The notes beneath the pieces are model-generated. The model saw only the letters and a list, made by a program, of their open reading frames with translations. It was not told where the DNA came from and did not search any database. Positions 16,166 through 25,140 of a DNA stretch of 64,000 nt are shown here, in pieces. The position numbers and the translations under genes are program-made. Source of the DNA: Alphaproteobacteria bacterium (GTDB lineage: Bacteria; Pseudomonadota; Alphaproteobacteria; Sphingomonadales; Sphingomonadaceae); the NCBI GenBank assembly GCA_019232625.1, contig JAFANP010000065.1, positions 1 through 64,000 on the forward strand, written 5' to 3'. The first letter of the stretch is position 1. Each line of letters begins with the position of its first letter.

Positions 16166-16651
16166 CTAGTCCAACGTCTCACCGGGCTCGACGCCCCATA
16201 GCTGATCCTGCCGGACATAGCCTTGACGCCCGCCCACGTCGAACAGGCACCAGCCGCGCGCGCATTTCGACAGATGGCCGACGACGCCCGGCTCCGCGCG
16301 GTAGCGGATGCGCGATCCCTCCTGCGGCGCCTCGTGCAGCGGCCGCGCCTCTGTGCCGGTGATGAGCGCGGTCCGCTCGTCGCTGAGGAGCCGCTGCAGC
16401 ATCCAGCCGGTCGCTCCGTCCGGGTCCTGAACCTTGCGCCAGTTCGGATAGGTCTCGACGACCTTGATCGGCAGATCGCGCCGCTGGAAGATCCAGGTCA
16501 TCGGATAATTGCGGCCCGGCCCGGTTCGCATCGCCGCCTTGCTGGCGGAGATCGAAGCCCAATAAGGCGGCTTGCGCTCGGTCTGGGCTTCGGCCGACGC
16601 GACCGTGAGCGTCAGGGCCAGGGCGGCCGCGACCGGCAATCCTTTCCGCAT
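16166..16651 (-). CDS. secreted SH3-like domain protein
   Basis: A 161-residue exported protein. A signal peptide (MRKGLPVAAALALTLTVASAEA) precedes two bacterial SH3-like repeats; the first contains MRTGPGRNYPMTWIFQRRDLPI and the end carries GRQGYVRQDQLWGV, matching the SH3_4 type. Such domains often bind peptidoglycan in the periplasm. The gene is transcribed ahead of the DUF6916 gene with a ten-base gap. Function is otherwise unknown. Confidence 0.85.
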   Translation of the reverse strand: MRKGLPVAAALALTLTVASAEAQTERKPPYWASISASKAAMRTGPGRNYPMTWIFQRRDLPIKVVETYPNWRKVQDPDGATGWMLQRLLSDERTALITGTEARPLHEAPQEGSRIRYRAEPGVVGHLSKCARGWCLFDVGGRQGYVRQDQLWGVEPGETLD

Positions 16652-16750
16652 GGCCTCGTCTCCTCTCGGCGCCTCTTAGGCGGGTGCGCGTCCCCGCTTC
16701 AACCGGCAACTGTGCTTGACGCCCCGTTTTGGGGCAAGAAGAGGAGGTCC

Positions 16751-17701
16751 ATGCGCCTCAAGGTCGTCGTCACCCGTCCCCTCCCCGCTCCCGTCGAGGC
16801 GAAGATGCGGGCGCTGTTCGACGTCGAGCTGAACGCCGACGGCGCCGCCTTCGACCGAGAGCGGCTGGCGAGCGCCATGCAGCGGTGCGATGCGCTCGCC
16901 AGCAACGTCGGCGACAGGCTCGACGCCGGCCTCATCGCGGGGGTCGGCGACCGGCTGCGGCTGATCGCCAATTTCGGCGTCGGCACGGACAATATCGATC
17001 TTGCCGCCGCCCGCCGGCGCGGCATTGCGGTCACCAACACGCCCGACGTGCTCACCCAGGACACGGCGGACATCGTCATGGCGCTTATCCTGATCACGCT
17101 GCGCCGCTTGGGCGAGGGTGAGCGCCTGCTGAGGGACGGCCGCTGGGGCGGCTGGAAGCCGACCGATTTCCTCGGCCGCAGCCTCGCCGGCAAGACGCTC
17201 GGGATCGTCGGCATGGGGCGGATCGGCCAGGCGGTGGCGCGCCGCGCGGCGGCTTTCGGAATGGACGTGCACTATCACAATCGCAAGCCGGCGGCGGGCC
17301 ACCCGGCGCGCTACTGGGCCGATCTCGACGCGATGATCGAGATCGCCGACGTGGTCTCGGTGAATGCGCCCTATGGCGCCGAAACCCACCACCTGGTCGA
17401 CGGGCGTCGCCTGGCAAGGATGAAGCGGGACGCGGTGCTGATCAACGCCGCGCGCGGCGCCATCGTCGACGAGGAGGCGCTGGTCGCGGCGCTGGCGGAG
17501 GGCCGCATCGCAGGCGCCGGTCTCGACGTCTATCCGCACGAGCCCCATGTCGATCCGCGGCTGGTGGCGATGGAGCAGGTCGTGCTCCTGCCCCACATGG
17601 GCTCCGCCACCGTCGAGACGCGGACGGCGATGGGGATGAAGGTGGTGGAGAATATTCTCGCGTTCGCGGACGGCCGGGAGCTGCCGGACCAGGTGGTATG
17701 A
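16751..17701 (+). CDS. D-isomer-specific 2-hydroxyacid dehydrogenase (glyoxylate/hydroxypyruvate reductase type)
   Basis: This NAD(P)-dependent enzyme reduces 2-oxoacids such as glyoxylate or hydroxypyruvate. Seen: the Rossmann motif VGMGRIGQAVARR, the catalytic arginine in NAARGAIVDEEAL, the glutamate region GLDVYPHEP and the histidine in LLPHMGSA. I start it at ATG 16751, preceded by GAGGAGG; the track ORF begins 176 codons earlier in a frame shadow of the SH3 gene. The 316-residue length is normal. Exact substrate is not determined by the sequence. Confidence 0.9.
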   Translation: MRLKVVVTRPLPAPVEAKMRALFDVELNADGAAFDRERLASAMQRCDALASNVGDRLDAGLIAGVGDRLRLIANFGVGTDNIDLAAARRRGIAVTNTPDVLTQDTADIVMALILITLRRLGEGERLLRDGRWGGWKPTDFLGRSLAGKTLGIVGMGRIGQAVARRAAAFGMDVHYHNRKPAAGHPARYWADLDAMIEIADVVSVNAPYGAETHHLVDGRRLARMKRDAVLINAARGAIVDEEALVAALAEGRIAGAGLDVYPHEPHVDPRLVAMEQVVLLPHMGSATVETRTAMGMKVVENILAFADGRELPDQVV

Positions 17702-17705
17702 TCCC

Positions 17706-17730
17706 CCTCCCCCGCGCAGGAAGGGGGAGG
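17706..17730. terminator. hairpin between convergent genes
   Basis: CCTCCCCC and GGGGGAGG arms are separated by a nine-base loop in the 35-base gap between two convergent genes. No T-run follows, so it may be a factor-dependent end or simply another repeat of the C-rich family. Confidence 0.4.
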
Positions 17731-17736
17731 AGGAAC

Positions 17737-19140
17737 CTAGTCGCCGGTGAGGATGCGGTCGACGAGCTGCTTCACGGTCGGCACGAAACCGTTCGAATAG
17801 AAGGGATCCTTGCGGAAGCGGAAGGCGGCGTGGCCGGCGAACATGAGGTTGTGCTCGACCGGGCCGCCATGGGCGATGTCCTGCAGGGTCTTCTGGATGC
17901 AGAAGCTGCGGGGATCGGCGAGGCGCCCGGTCGTGTTCTTCTCATTGTCCGCCCAGGACGAAAAGGCGCATTGGGAAAGGCAGCCCATGCAGTCCGCCTG
18001 GTCCTTGCGGATCTGCGCCTTCTCGTCGGCGGTGACGAAGATCAGAGTCTCGTCCGGCGTCTTGAGCGTCTCGGTATAGCCCTCGGCGAACCATTGCCGC
18101 GCGTGGAGCAGGTCGCCGCGGGTCACCCAGAAATTCTTGCCCGTGACCCCGACGTCGAGCTGGAAGCAATGGTCGCCCAGCTCGCTCTTGGTGAAGGCGA
18201 TCTGCCGGTGCGAGCGGGCCTCGAGGTTGCGCAGGAAGGGATTGCGGACCGCGGAGCTGTAGAAGCCGGTCGGCGAGAAGCGGTGGAGGAGGACGTCGCC
18301 TTCCTCGAGCGTCATCAGCCGCCGCTTCCAATCCTCCGGAATGGGGCTTTCCTGGGTGAGGAGCGGGCGGGTGCCGAACTGGAAGACGACCTGGCCGAGC
18401 TCCGGATTGTCGATCCAATGCTCCCATTCCTTGAGGTTCCAGACGCCGCCGGCCATGACGATCGGGACGCTGTCGGGGATGCCGCCCTCGCGCATCACCT
18501 CGCGCAGCTCCTTGACGCGGGGGTAGGGATCCTGCGGCTTAAGCGGGTCCTCGGCGTTGGACAGGCCGTTATGGCCGCCGGCCAGCCACGGATCCTCGTA
18601 GACTACTGCGGCAAGCCATTCGGCCGCCTTGGAATAAGCCCGCTTCCACAGCGCCCGGAAGGCCCGGCCCGAGCTGATGATGGGCAGATAGTTGACGCCG
18701 TAGGAGGCGGCGATCTCGGAAAGCTTGTACGGCATGCCGGCGCCGCAGGTGACGCCGGCGACGAGGCCCTTGGTCCGCTCCAGCACGCCTTGCAGGACGC
18801 GCTGCGCTCCGCCCATCTCCCACAGCACGTTGATGTTGATCGCGCCCTTGCCTCCGGCGATCTCGTAGGCGCGATGCACCTGGGCGACGGCCCCGTCTAT
18901 CGCGTAGCGGATGAGCTCCTCGTGCCGCTCCCGCCGAGTCAGCGCGTGGTAGACCTGGGGGACGATCCGCCCTTCGGGATCATAGCTGTCGGCATTGACG
19001 GCGCTCACCGTGCCGATGCCGCCCGCCGCCGCCCAGGCGCCCGAGCTGGCGTGATTGGTGGCGGAAACGCCCTTGCCGCCCTCGACCAGCGGCCATACCT
19101 CGCGGCCGCCGTAGAGGATCGGCTTCAAACCCTTGAACAT
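17737..19140 (-). CDS. nitronate monooxygenase-like FMN oxidoreductase with C-terminal cysteine cluster
   Basis: A 467-residue protein of the 2-nitropropane dioxygenase/NAD(P)H flavin oxidoreductase family (TIM barrel, FMN). Seen: GGIGTVSAVNAD near the N-terminus, AGVTCGAGMPYKL, and VMAGGVWNLKEW in the phosphate-binding part. Compared with classical nitronate monooxygenases it has about 100 extra C-terminal residues containing DCMGCLSQCAFSSW, a CxxCxxxC arrangement that might hold a metal or Fe-S centre. The start at 19140 is preceded by GGAGG; the track start at 19197 is not. Substrate unknown. Confidence 0.82.
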   Translation of the reverse strand: MFKGLKPILYGGREVWPLVEGGKGVSATNHASSGAWAAAGGIGTVSAVNADSYDPEGRIVPQVYHALTRRERHEELIRYAIDGAVAQVHRAYEIAGGKGAININVLWEMGGAQRVLQGVLERTKGLVAGVTCGAGMPYKLSEIAASYGVNYLPIISSGRAFRALWKRAYSKAAEWLAAVVYEDPWLAGGHNGLSNAEDPLKPQDPYPRVKELREVMREGGIPDSVPIVMAGGVWNLKEWEHWIDNPELGQVVFQFGTRPLLTQESPIPEDWKRRLMTLEEGDVLLHRFSPTGFYSSAVRNPFLRNLEARSHRQIAFTKSELGDHCFQLDVGVTGKNFWVTRGDLLHARQWFAEGYTETLKTPDETLIFVTADEKAQIRKDQADCMGCLSQCAFSSWADNEKNTTGRLADPRSFCIQKTLQDIAHGGPVEHNLMFAGHAAFRFRKDPFYSNGFVPTVKQLVDRILTGD

Positions 19141-19200
19141 CTTGCCTCCGAAAATTCTCGCCGCGCCTATACGCCGGGATGGGGCGAAAAGCGCCAAAAA

Positions 19201-20343
19201 TCATGACGCGCCCCGTTTGAACGCCCCGGGCCGCCCAATGGCTTCACCGTAGATCCCGGCATAAGCGGCGATCATCCCCCCTTCCTCGTAGCATCGCGCC
19301 GCCTTCTCCCTGTTCGCCCGCCCGATCGCGCGTCTCAGGTCGGGACGGGCGGCCAGGCTGGCGAGCGCCGCGGCGAAGGCGGCCTCGTCGCCCGGATGGA
19401 CGATGAGCGGCGCGTTGTCGTCCGAGACCATGTGCGGGATGTCGCCGACGTCGGTCGCCACCGCCGGCAGGCCCGCCGCCATCGCCTCGACGAGCGAGAT
19501 TGGGAATTGCTCGGAGTCGGACGACAAAGCGAAGATGTCGAACAGCCCGATCCAGCGCGCCGGATCGGCGAGGAAGCCAGGCATCAGCACGCGGCCGGCG
19601 ACGCCGAGCCGCCGCGCTTCGGCGGCGATCCGCTCGCTCTCCGGGCCGCTGCCGACGATGACCAGCCGGGCCTGGTCGGTGCCGATGCCGGCAAAGGCGC
19701 GGACGAGGCGCGGAAGGTTCTTGACGGCGCGCAGCCCGGCCACCGTCCCGACGAGGATCTCCCCCGGCGCCTTGGCGAAGCCGGGGATGGCGTCGCTCGA
19801 AGGCGGCGCGGCGTAGCGGGCGACGGCGATGCCGTTGGGGATGCGCGCCACGCGCGCCGCCGGCTGCCGCCAGGCGTCGCGGGCGATCCGCTCCAGCCGC
19901 TCGGAAGGGACCACCAGGCGAAAGGCGGCGGGCAGCCCGACGCGCCGATAGCGGCTGCGGCGCGGCAGCAGCCCCGCCGCTTCGTCGGCATTGAATCCGT
20001 CCTCGTGGTGGACGAGCGGCGGGCCTCCGAACAGGCGCCGGGCCATCACCGCGTCGAAGGCCCCCCAATTGTAGGTCAGGACGAGGTCGAAGCCGCGCAT
20101 GTAGCGCGCGAGGCGCAGGAGGCGCGCCGGCGTCGGCAGGCCGTTCAGCGGAGGCGCATCCTGCGGGAAGTCGGCGACGACGGCGCGGCCCAGCGCGTCG
20201 CGCGCGGAAAGCTCGTCCGGAGAGGCGCTGACGACCGTGTGGCGTGCGGAGTCGCCGAAGGCGTTCATCAGGCGCACCGCCCGCGCCTCCTTGCCGCCCA
20301 GGGCGAAGCTGGAGTGAAGGTGGAGGACGCGGACCGGAGCCAC
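19201..20343 (-). CDS. glycosyltransferase family 4 protein
   Basis: A 380-residue GT-B glycosyltransferase. N-terminal HSSFALGGKEARAVRLMN and the C-terminal EX7E motif (SEQFPISLVEAMAAGLP) identify GT4. It would transfer a sugar from a nucleotide-sugar to a lipid, glycan or metabolite, most likely at the cytoplasmic face of the membrane. The start is GTG at 20341-20343, six bases after the stop of the alpha/beta hydrolase gene, so they form a pair. No polysaccharide cluster surrounds it. Confidence 0.88.
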   Translation of the reverse strand: MAPVRVLHLHSSFALGGKEARAVRLMNAFGDSARHTVVSASPDELSARDALGRAVVADFPQDAPPLNGLPTPARLLRLARYMRGFDLVLTYNWGAFDAVMARRLFGGPPLVHHEDGFNADEAAGLLPRRSRYRRVGLPAAFRLVVPSERLERIARDAWRQPAARVARIPNGIAVARYAAPPSSDAIPGFAKAPGEILVGTVAGLRAVKNLPRLVRAFAGIGTDQARLVIVGSGPESERIAAEARRLGVAGRVLMPGFLADPARWIGLFDIFALSSDSEQFPISLVEAMAAGLPAVATDVGDIPHMVSDDNAPLIVHPGDEAAFAAALASLAARPDLRRAIGRANREKAARCYEEGGMIAAYAGIYGEAIGRPGAFKRGAS

Positions 20344-20349
20344 CGCGGC

Positions 20350-21216
20350 TCAGGCCGCGGTCGGGCGCAGAACGCGGACGAGCAGCCGGTCGATCGCCGC
20401 GGCCGCGGCCGGTTCCTCCAGCGTCGGCGCGTGGCCGACGCGGGGCACGACGGCGACCTCCAGATCGGGCAGCTCCGACGCCATCCGCGCCGCGCTTGCG
20501 TCGGAGAGGAGATCGGACAGCTCGCCCCGCACGAGCAAGGCCGGAACCCCGCTCAAGGCCATGAAGGTGGGCCACAGGTCGACCGCGGGCGCCGGCACCT
20601 TGAGCGGCTCGGCGATGCGCATGTCGTAGTCGAGGACGATCCGGCCCTGCGGGGTCAGCCGGCACACCCTTTTGGCGAAGACCAGCCAATCGTCCAGCTC
20701 CCAGTCGGGATAGCGCTCCCGCTGGGCCTCGCACAAGGCGCGGGCGGCGTGCACCCAGGTGGGCCAGTTCTGCGACTTGCCGACATAGGCGCGGATATGG
20801 TCGAGGCCGGCTTCCTCCAGCACCGGGCCGACGTCGTTGAGCAGGACTCCCGCGAGCCGCGCCTTGTCCACCGCCGCCAGCAGCATCGCCACCAGCCCCC
20901 CGAGCGAGGTGCCGAAGACGACGAGCCGATCGGCGCCGAGCGCCGCGATCAGCGCCTGCACGTCCTGGAGATAGACGAGCGGATTGTAGGTCGCCGGATC
21001 CTTCGCGGCCTCGCTTTCGCCGCGGCCGCGAAGATCGACGCAGATCACCCGCCATTGCCCGGCCAGGCGCGACGCCACGCCTTCGAAATCGCGCGCGTTG
21101 CGGGTGAGGCCGGGAATGCACAGGATCGGGGGCCGCCCCTCGCCCCCGCCATAATCGCGGTAATGGAGGCGCAGGCCGTCCGCCGACGTCCACCAGCCGT
21201 CGCCATACCCGCTCAC
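20350..21216 (-). CDS. alpha/beta-fold hydrolase
   Basis: A 288-residue alpha/beta hydrolase. The nucleophile elbow is GTSLGG, the oxyanion region IPGLTRNARDF, the acid lies near VRGELSDLLS, and the histidine is in VGHAPTLEEP. Such enzymes split esters, lactones or similar bonds; the substrate is not identifiable. The motif DLRGRGESEAAKDP and the overall length resemble the group around 3-oxoadipate enol-lactonases and related hydrolases. It precedes the glycosyltransferase in a two-gene unit. Confidence 0.88.
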   Translation of the reverse strand: MSGYGDGWWTSADGLRLHYRDYGGGEGRPPILCIPGLTRNARDFEGVASRLAGQWRVICVDLRGRGESEAAKDPATYNPLVYLQDVQALIAALGADRLVVFGTSLGGLVAMLLAAVDKARLAGVLLNDVGPVLEEAGLDHIRAYVGKSQNWPTWVHAARALCEAQRERYPDWELDDWLVFAKRVCRLTPQGRIVLDYDMRIAEPLKVPAPAVDLWPTFMALSGVPALLVRGELSDLLSDASAARMASELPDLEVAVVPRVGHAPTLEEPAAAAAIDRLLVRVLRPTAA

Positions 21217-21395
21217 GTCTCGGTCCGCGCCGGCGCCGGCGAGCCCGGCCGGGCGACGAGTGTGACCGCCTCCCGCCCCCGTCCGTCCGCGCCAGGCCCC
21301 GTGAGATCCGCTCCCATCGCCGGCACCTTCCGGTGAGCGGCGCCCCGCGTCAAGGCTTGACGGAACCCCGGCGACCGCGCCGGGGTTCGCACCGG

Positions 21396-22790
21396 ATGGC
21401 GCATTACCGGCCCGAACAGGCGATCCTCGAGCTGGGCGACGCCTTCTACGATCCCGTCTCGCCGGCGGACTTCCCGCAGGCCGTCCTGCGCTTCCGCAAC
21501 CAGCGCGCGGCCGAGGCCGTCGGCCTGGGCGGGCTTCCCGACGACCGGTGGCTCCGCCACTTCGCCCGGTTCGAGCCGCTGCCCGAAAACCTGCAGCGCC
21601 CGCTCGCGCTGCGCTATCACGGCCACCAGTTCCGCACCTACAACCCCGACATAGGCGACGGCCGCGGCTTCCTGTTCGCCCAGATGCGGGACTCGGGTGG
21701 CCGGCTTCTCGATCTCGGCACCAAGGGATCGGGCCGGACCCCCTACAGCCGCTTCGGCGACGGCCGGCTGACCCTCAAGGGGGGCGTGCGCGAAGTGCTC
21801 GCAACCGAGATGCTCGAGGCGCTGGGCGTCGACACCTCCCAGAGCTTCTCGCTCGTCGAGACGGGCGAGGCGCTCGAGCGCAACGACGAGCCGTCGCCGA
21901 CCCGCTCCTCCGTCCTCGTCCGGCTCCAGCACAGCCACATCCGCATCGGCACGTTCCAGCGGCTCGCCTATCTCGGCGAGCCGGACGACCTCGCAAAGCT
22001 CGCCGCCTACTGCCTCGAACATTATTACGGCGGGTCGGCGGCGGAGGACGACGGGCCGGCCGCCACCCTCCTCGGCCACGTCGCGCGGGAGGCGGCTCGG
22101 CTGGCCGCCTCCTACATCGCGGCGGGGTTCGTCCACGGAGTCCTCAACAGCGACAATATCGCCATCACCGCTCAGAGCTTCGACTACGGACCATGGCGCT
22201 TCACGCCCTTCTGGGACGGCCAGTTCACCGCCGCCTATTTCGACCATTCCGGCCTCTATTCCTTCGCCCGGCAGCCCGAGGCGATCCATTGGAACCTGGT
22301 GCAGCTCGCCGCCTCGCTGCGCAGCGTCGCCGAAGCGGAGGCGCTGACCCCCGCGCTCGAAGCCTTTCCGGGCCTGTTCCAGGACGCGCTCGCGGAGGCC
22401 GTGCTCCGGCGCCTCGGAGTCGCGCCCTCCGGGACGGAGCGGGACGACGCCCTGCTGATCGCCATCGAGACGGCGCTCGCCGTCCGGACGGTCGGGATCG
22501 ACCGCTTCTTCTTCGACTGGCGCGGCGGGCGGCGGCGCGCGCCTTCGCCGGCCGACCCCGCCTACGACGCGGAGCCCTTCGCGCCGTTGGCCGGGATCCT
22601 CGCCGGCTATGCGCCGACCCCCGGCGCGCTGGATCATCCTTATTGGTCGGACCCCGGCCCCTGCTCGATGCCGATCGAGGAGGTGGAAGCGATCTGGAGC
22701 CGGATCGACGAGGCCGACGATTGGTCGGCGTTCGAGGCGAAGCTCGCGGCCGTGCGCCGCATGGGCGAGGCGATGCGCCCTCGTGCTTGA
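21396..22790 (+). CDS. SelO-family protein AMPylase, short variant
   Basis: This pseudokinase-fold protein belongs to the SelO/YdiU (UPF0061) family, which transfers AMP to proteins in redox stress. Seen: RYHGHQFRTYNPDIGDGRGF, DLGTKGSGRTPYSRFGDGRLTLKGG, the catalytic/metal region HGVLNSDN and FDYGPWRF. At 464 residues it is similar in length to bacterial SelO, but the C-terminal redox cysteine motif of classical members is not visible; the protein ends RRMGEAMRPRA. I prefer ATG 21396 to GTG 21333 because homology starts there. The quoted motifs are longer than usual because they are diagnostic; the enzymatic role is inferred from the family. Confidence 0.85.
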   Translation: MAHYRPEQAILELGDAFYDPVSPADFPQAVLRFRNQRAAEAVGLGGLPDDRWLRHFARFEPLPENLQRPLALRYHGHQFRTYNPDIGDGRGFLFAQMRDSGGRLLDLGTKGSGRTPYSRFGDGRLTLKGGVREVLATEMLEALGVDTSQSFSLVETGEALERNDEPSPTRSSVLVRLQHSHIRIGTFQRLAYLGEPDDLAKLAAYCLEHYYGGSAAEDDGPAATLLGHVAREAARLAASYIAAGFVHGVLNSDNIAITAQSFDYGPWRFTPFWDGQFTAAYFDHSGLYSFARQPEAIHWNLVQLAASLRSVAEAEALTPALEAFPGLFQDALAEAVLRRLGVAPSGTERDDALLIAIETALAVRTVGIDRFFFDWRGGRRRAPSPADPAYDAEPFAPLAGILAGYAPTPGALDHPYWSDPGPCSMPIEEVEAIWSRIDEADDWSAFEAKLAAVRRMGEAMRPRA

Positions 22791-22823
22791 CCCGCGCGGC
22801 GCAGCGTGGTGGGAACGCGATCC

Positions 22824-24257
22824 ATGGCGACACTGACTTCGGTCGAACCCGCGACGGGTACAGCCTTGTGGACCGGCGAGAGCGGCGATGCCGACGCGGA
22901 GGTCGCCCGCGCCCGTGCCGCCTGGGCCGCCTGGGCCGCCCGCCCCCTCGCCGTCCGCATCGAGACGCTGCGCCGCTTCGGCAACGTCGTTCGCGGCCGC
23001 AAGGAGCAGTTCGCCGATCTCATCGCCCGCGAGACCGGCAAGCCGGTGTGGGAGACCGCCACCGAGGTCGACGCCGTCGTCAACAAGGTCGACATCTCGG
23101 TCTCCGCTTATTCGGAGCGGACCTCGCAGCGGCGGCTCGAAGGGGCGCTGGGCGCGCGCGTCGCGGTGCGCCACAAGCCGCACGGCGTCCTCGCCGTGCT
23201 CGGCCCCTATAATTTCCCGGCGCACCTGCCCAACGGGCACATCGTCCCGGCCTTGATCGCGGGCAACGCCATCGTCTTCAAACCGTCCGAGAAGACCCCC
23301 GCCGTCGGCGAGATGCTCGTCACGCTCTATCACGAAGCGGGGGTGCCCGAGGACGTCATACGCTGCGTGCAAGGAGGGCCGGAGGTCGGCCGGGCGCTGG
23401 CCGGCAGCGCCGGGATAGACGGGCTGCTGTTCACCGGCTCGGCGCGCGCCGGACTGGCCCTCCACCGCCAGTTCGCCGACGCGCCGCAGAAGATCCTGGC
23501 ACTGGAGATGGGCGGCAACAACCCGCTCGTCGTCTGGGACGCCAAGGACCTCCATTCGGCCGCCGTCATCGTCGTCCAGTCGGCCTTCCTCTCCGCGGGG
23601 CAGCGCTGCACGGCGGCGCGGCGGCTGATCGTGCGCGAGGGCGAACACCAGGCGCTGATCGAGACCGTGGTGAAGCTCGCCGAGCGGCTGATCGTCGACC
23701 ATCCCCACGCCAACCCGCCGCCCTTCATGGGCCCGGTGATCGACAATGCGGCGGCGGACCAGCTTCAGGAGGGGTTCCTCGACCTGATCATCAAGGGCGG
23801 CCGTCCGATCAAGCACCTCGACCGGCCGTTCGAGGACAGGCCGTTCCTCACCCCGGCCGTCATCGACGTCACCGACGTTCGCGAGCGCCCCGACGCGGAG
23901 CTGTTCGGGCCCGTCCTGCAGGTGGTGCGAGTCGCCGATTTCGACGCCGCTCTGGCCGAGGCGAACGCGACCCGCTACGGCCTCGCCGCCTCGCTCGTCG
24001 GCGGCAGTCCGGAGCTGTACGACCGCTTCTGGGCCAACATCCGGGCCGGCGTGATCAACTGGAACAAGCCGACCAACGGCGCGCCGTCCAACGCCCCCTT
24101 CGGCGGCATCGGCCTTTCCGGCAACCATCGTCCGAGCGCTTATTATGCGGCGGATTATTGCGCCTACCCGGTGACCTCGTCGGAGGCCGACCAGGCACGC
24201 GCCGCGATCGGCCTCGGCCTCAGGGACCCTTACGCCGCGAACAATCTGGAGGGCTAG
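22824..24257 (+). CDS. astD: N-succinylglutamate 5-semialdehyde dehydrogenase
   Basis: An NAD-dependent aldehyde dehydrogenase of the arginine succinyltransferase (AST) pathway. Seen: the active-site cysteine in SAGQRCTAARRL, the glutamate in LALEMGGNNP, GPYNFPAHLPNGH, and the C-terminal GNHRPSAYYAADYCAYP that is distinctive of AstD. 477 residues is normal. The start ATG 22824 is within the run following selO by about 30 bases, so the two may be co-transcribed. The other AST genes (astA, astB, astC, astE) are not here. Confidence 0.92.
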   Translation: MATLTSVEPATGTALWTGESGDADAEVARARAAWAAWAARPLAVRIETLRRFGNVVRGRKEQFADLIARETGKPVWETATEVDAVVNKVDISVSAYSERTSQRRLEGALGARVAVRHKPHGVLAVLGPYNFPAHLPNGHIVPALIAGNAIVFKPSEKTPAVGEMLVTLYHEAGVPEDVIRCVQGGPEVGRALAGSAGIDGLLFTGSARAGLALHRQFADAPQKILALEMGGNNPLVVWDAKDLHSAAVIVVQSAFLSAGQRCTAARRLIVREGEHQALIETVVKLAERLIVDHPHANPPPFMGPVIDNAAADQLQEGFLDLIIKGGRPIKHLDRPFEDRPFLTPAVIDVTDVRERPDAELFGPVLQVVRVADFDAALAEANATRYGLAASLVGGSPELYDRFWANIRAGVINWNKPTNGAPSNAPFGGIGLSGNHRPSAYYAADYCAYPVTSSEADQARAAIGLGLRDPYAANNLEG

Positions 24258-24282
24258 GCCCGGGCGGCCTCCAGCCTGAGCC

Positions 24283-24304
24283 CCCTCTCCCCGCGGGGAG
24301 AGGG
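24283..24304. repeat. perfect 22-bp palindrome after astD
   Basis: CCCTCTCCCCG followed directly by its complement CGGGGAGAGGG. It belongs to the same C-rich/G-rich class as those near 1052 and 2081 and is followed by the typical GCTGGGGTGAGGGG tail. Confidence 0.8.
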
Positions 24305-24335
24305 CTGGGGTGAGGGGAAACGGCCTCCGCGGAAA

Positions 24336-24401
24336 GGGGACACCTACTTTTTGGACCGGGAAAGGGTACACGTACTTTTTCGCGAAAAAGTACGTGTCCC
24401 C
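24336..24401. repeat. REP-like element with GGGGACACCTACTTTTT and a 30-bp perfect palindrome
   Basis: A unit GGGGACACCTACTTTTT (24336-24352) is followed by a perfect palindrome at 24368-24397 whose half is ACACGTACTTTTTCG. The element ends in GTCCCC. It lies between convergent astD and the response-regulator gene. The GGGGACA...TGTCCCC frame links it to the other REP-like families in the window. Confidence 0.85.
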
Positions 24402-24441
24402 CCGTCTCCGTATCCCCCGTTCTCCCGTCCGCGCGTTCCCC

Positions 24442-25140
24442 TCAGCCCGAGCGGGCGGCGAGCCGGCGGGGCAGGAAGACGGGCGGAGCGGCGAGCTTCG
24501 CCGGCGGAGCGGGCGCGGCCGGCGCGCTCCGCGCCAGGCTGGCCTGGGTCGCCAGCACCGCCGCTTCCGCGAGCGTCTTCACGCCGAGCTTGGCCATGAT
24601 ATGGGCCCGGTGCATCTCGACGGTGCGAACGCTGATGCCGAGCTGGTGGGCGGCCGCCTTGTTGGAATGGCCGGCGAACAGGACGAGGGCGATGTCGAGC
24701 TCGCGGGGCGTAAGCCGCCCGAGCCGCTCCTCCGCGAGGCGCCGCGTCTCGTTCTGCTCGAGGGACTTCTCGAGCTTCCCCCAGGCGGGAATGAGCGCCG
24801 CGGCGAGCGCCGCCGCGTCGATCGGCTTCTCGAGGAAATCGAGCGCGCCGAGCTTCATCGCCTCGACCGCCGCCGCCACTTCAGGGGCGGCGCTGGTCGC
24901 AACCACCGGCCAGGCGGGACGGCGGTGGCGAAGCTCCGCCAGCACCTCCAGCCCTCCCGGCGCGACCAAGTCCATGTCGAGCAGGATCAAGGCCGGCATC
25001 AGATGATCCAATATATCGATGAACTCCCGGCCGCCGGCAAACGGCCACGCCTCGGCGCCGATGCGCGCGAGGTGAGCCGTCAGCAGACGCCTGGAGGCAA
25101 GTTCCCGATCTACCACGTATACGGTGCGCTGGTGCGACAT
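24442..25140 (-). CDS. FixJ/NarL-type two-component response regulator
   Basis: A 232-residue regulator with an N-terminal receiver domain and a C-terminal LuxR helix-turn-helix. Receiver residues are visible: D11, phosphoacceptor D55 in LLDMDLV, S83 in ATSAAP and K105 in LEKPID. The HTH region contains LTPRELDIALVL and the recognition part VRTVEMHRAHIMAKLGV, as in FixJ. No histidine kinase is adjacent, so it is an orphan. The ATG at 25138-25140 is preceded by AGGGGAAG; the track start at 25311 reads through non-coding AT-rich sequence. Confidence 0.88.
   Translation of the reverse strand: MSHQRTVYVVDRELASRRLLTAHLARIGAEAWPFAGGREFIDILDHLMPALILLDMDLVAPGGLEVLAELRHRRPAWPVVATSAAPEVAAAVEAMKLGALDFLEKPIDAAALAAALIPAWGKLEKSLEQNETRRLAEERLGRLTPRELDIALVLFAGHSNKAAAHQLGISVRTVEMHRAHIMAKLGVKTLAEAAVLATQASLARSAPAAPAPPAKLAAPPVFLPRRLAARSG

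Noticed and set aside
21213-24371. 1052-codon minus-strand ORF over selO and astD
   Set aside because: Antisense shadow of two well-supported genes; low-complexity R/G/A-rich translation with no domain.
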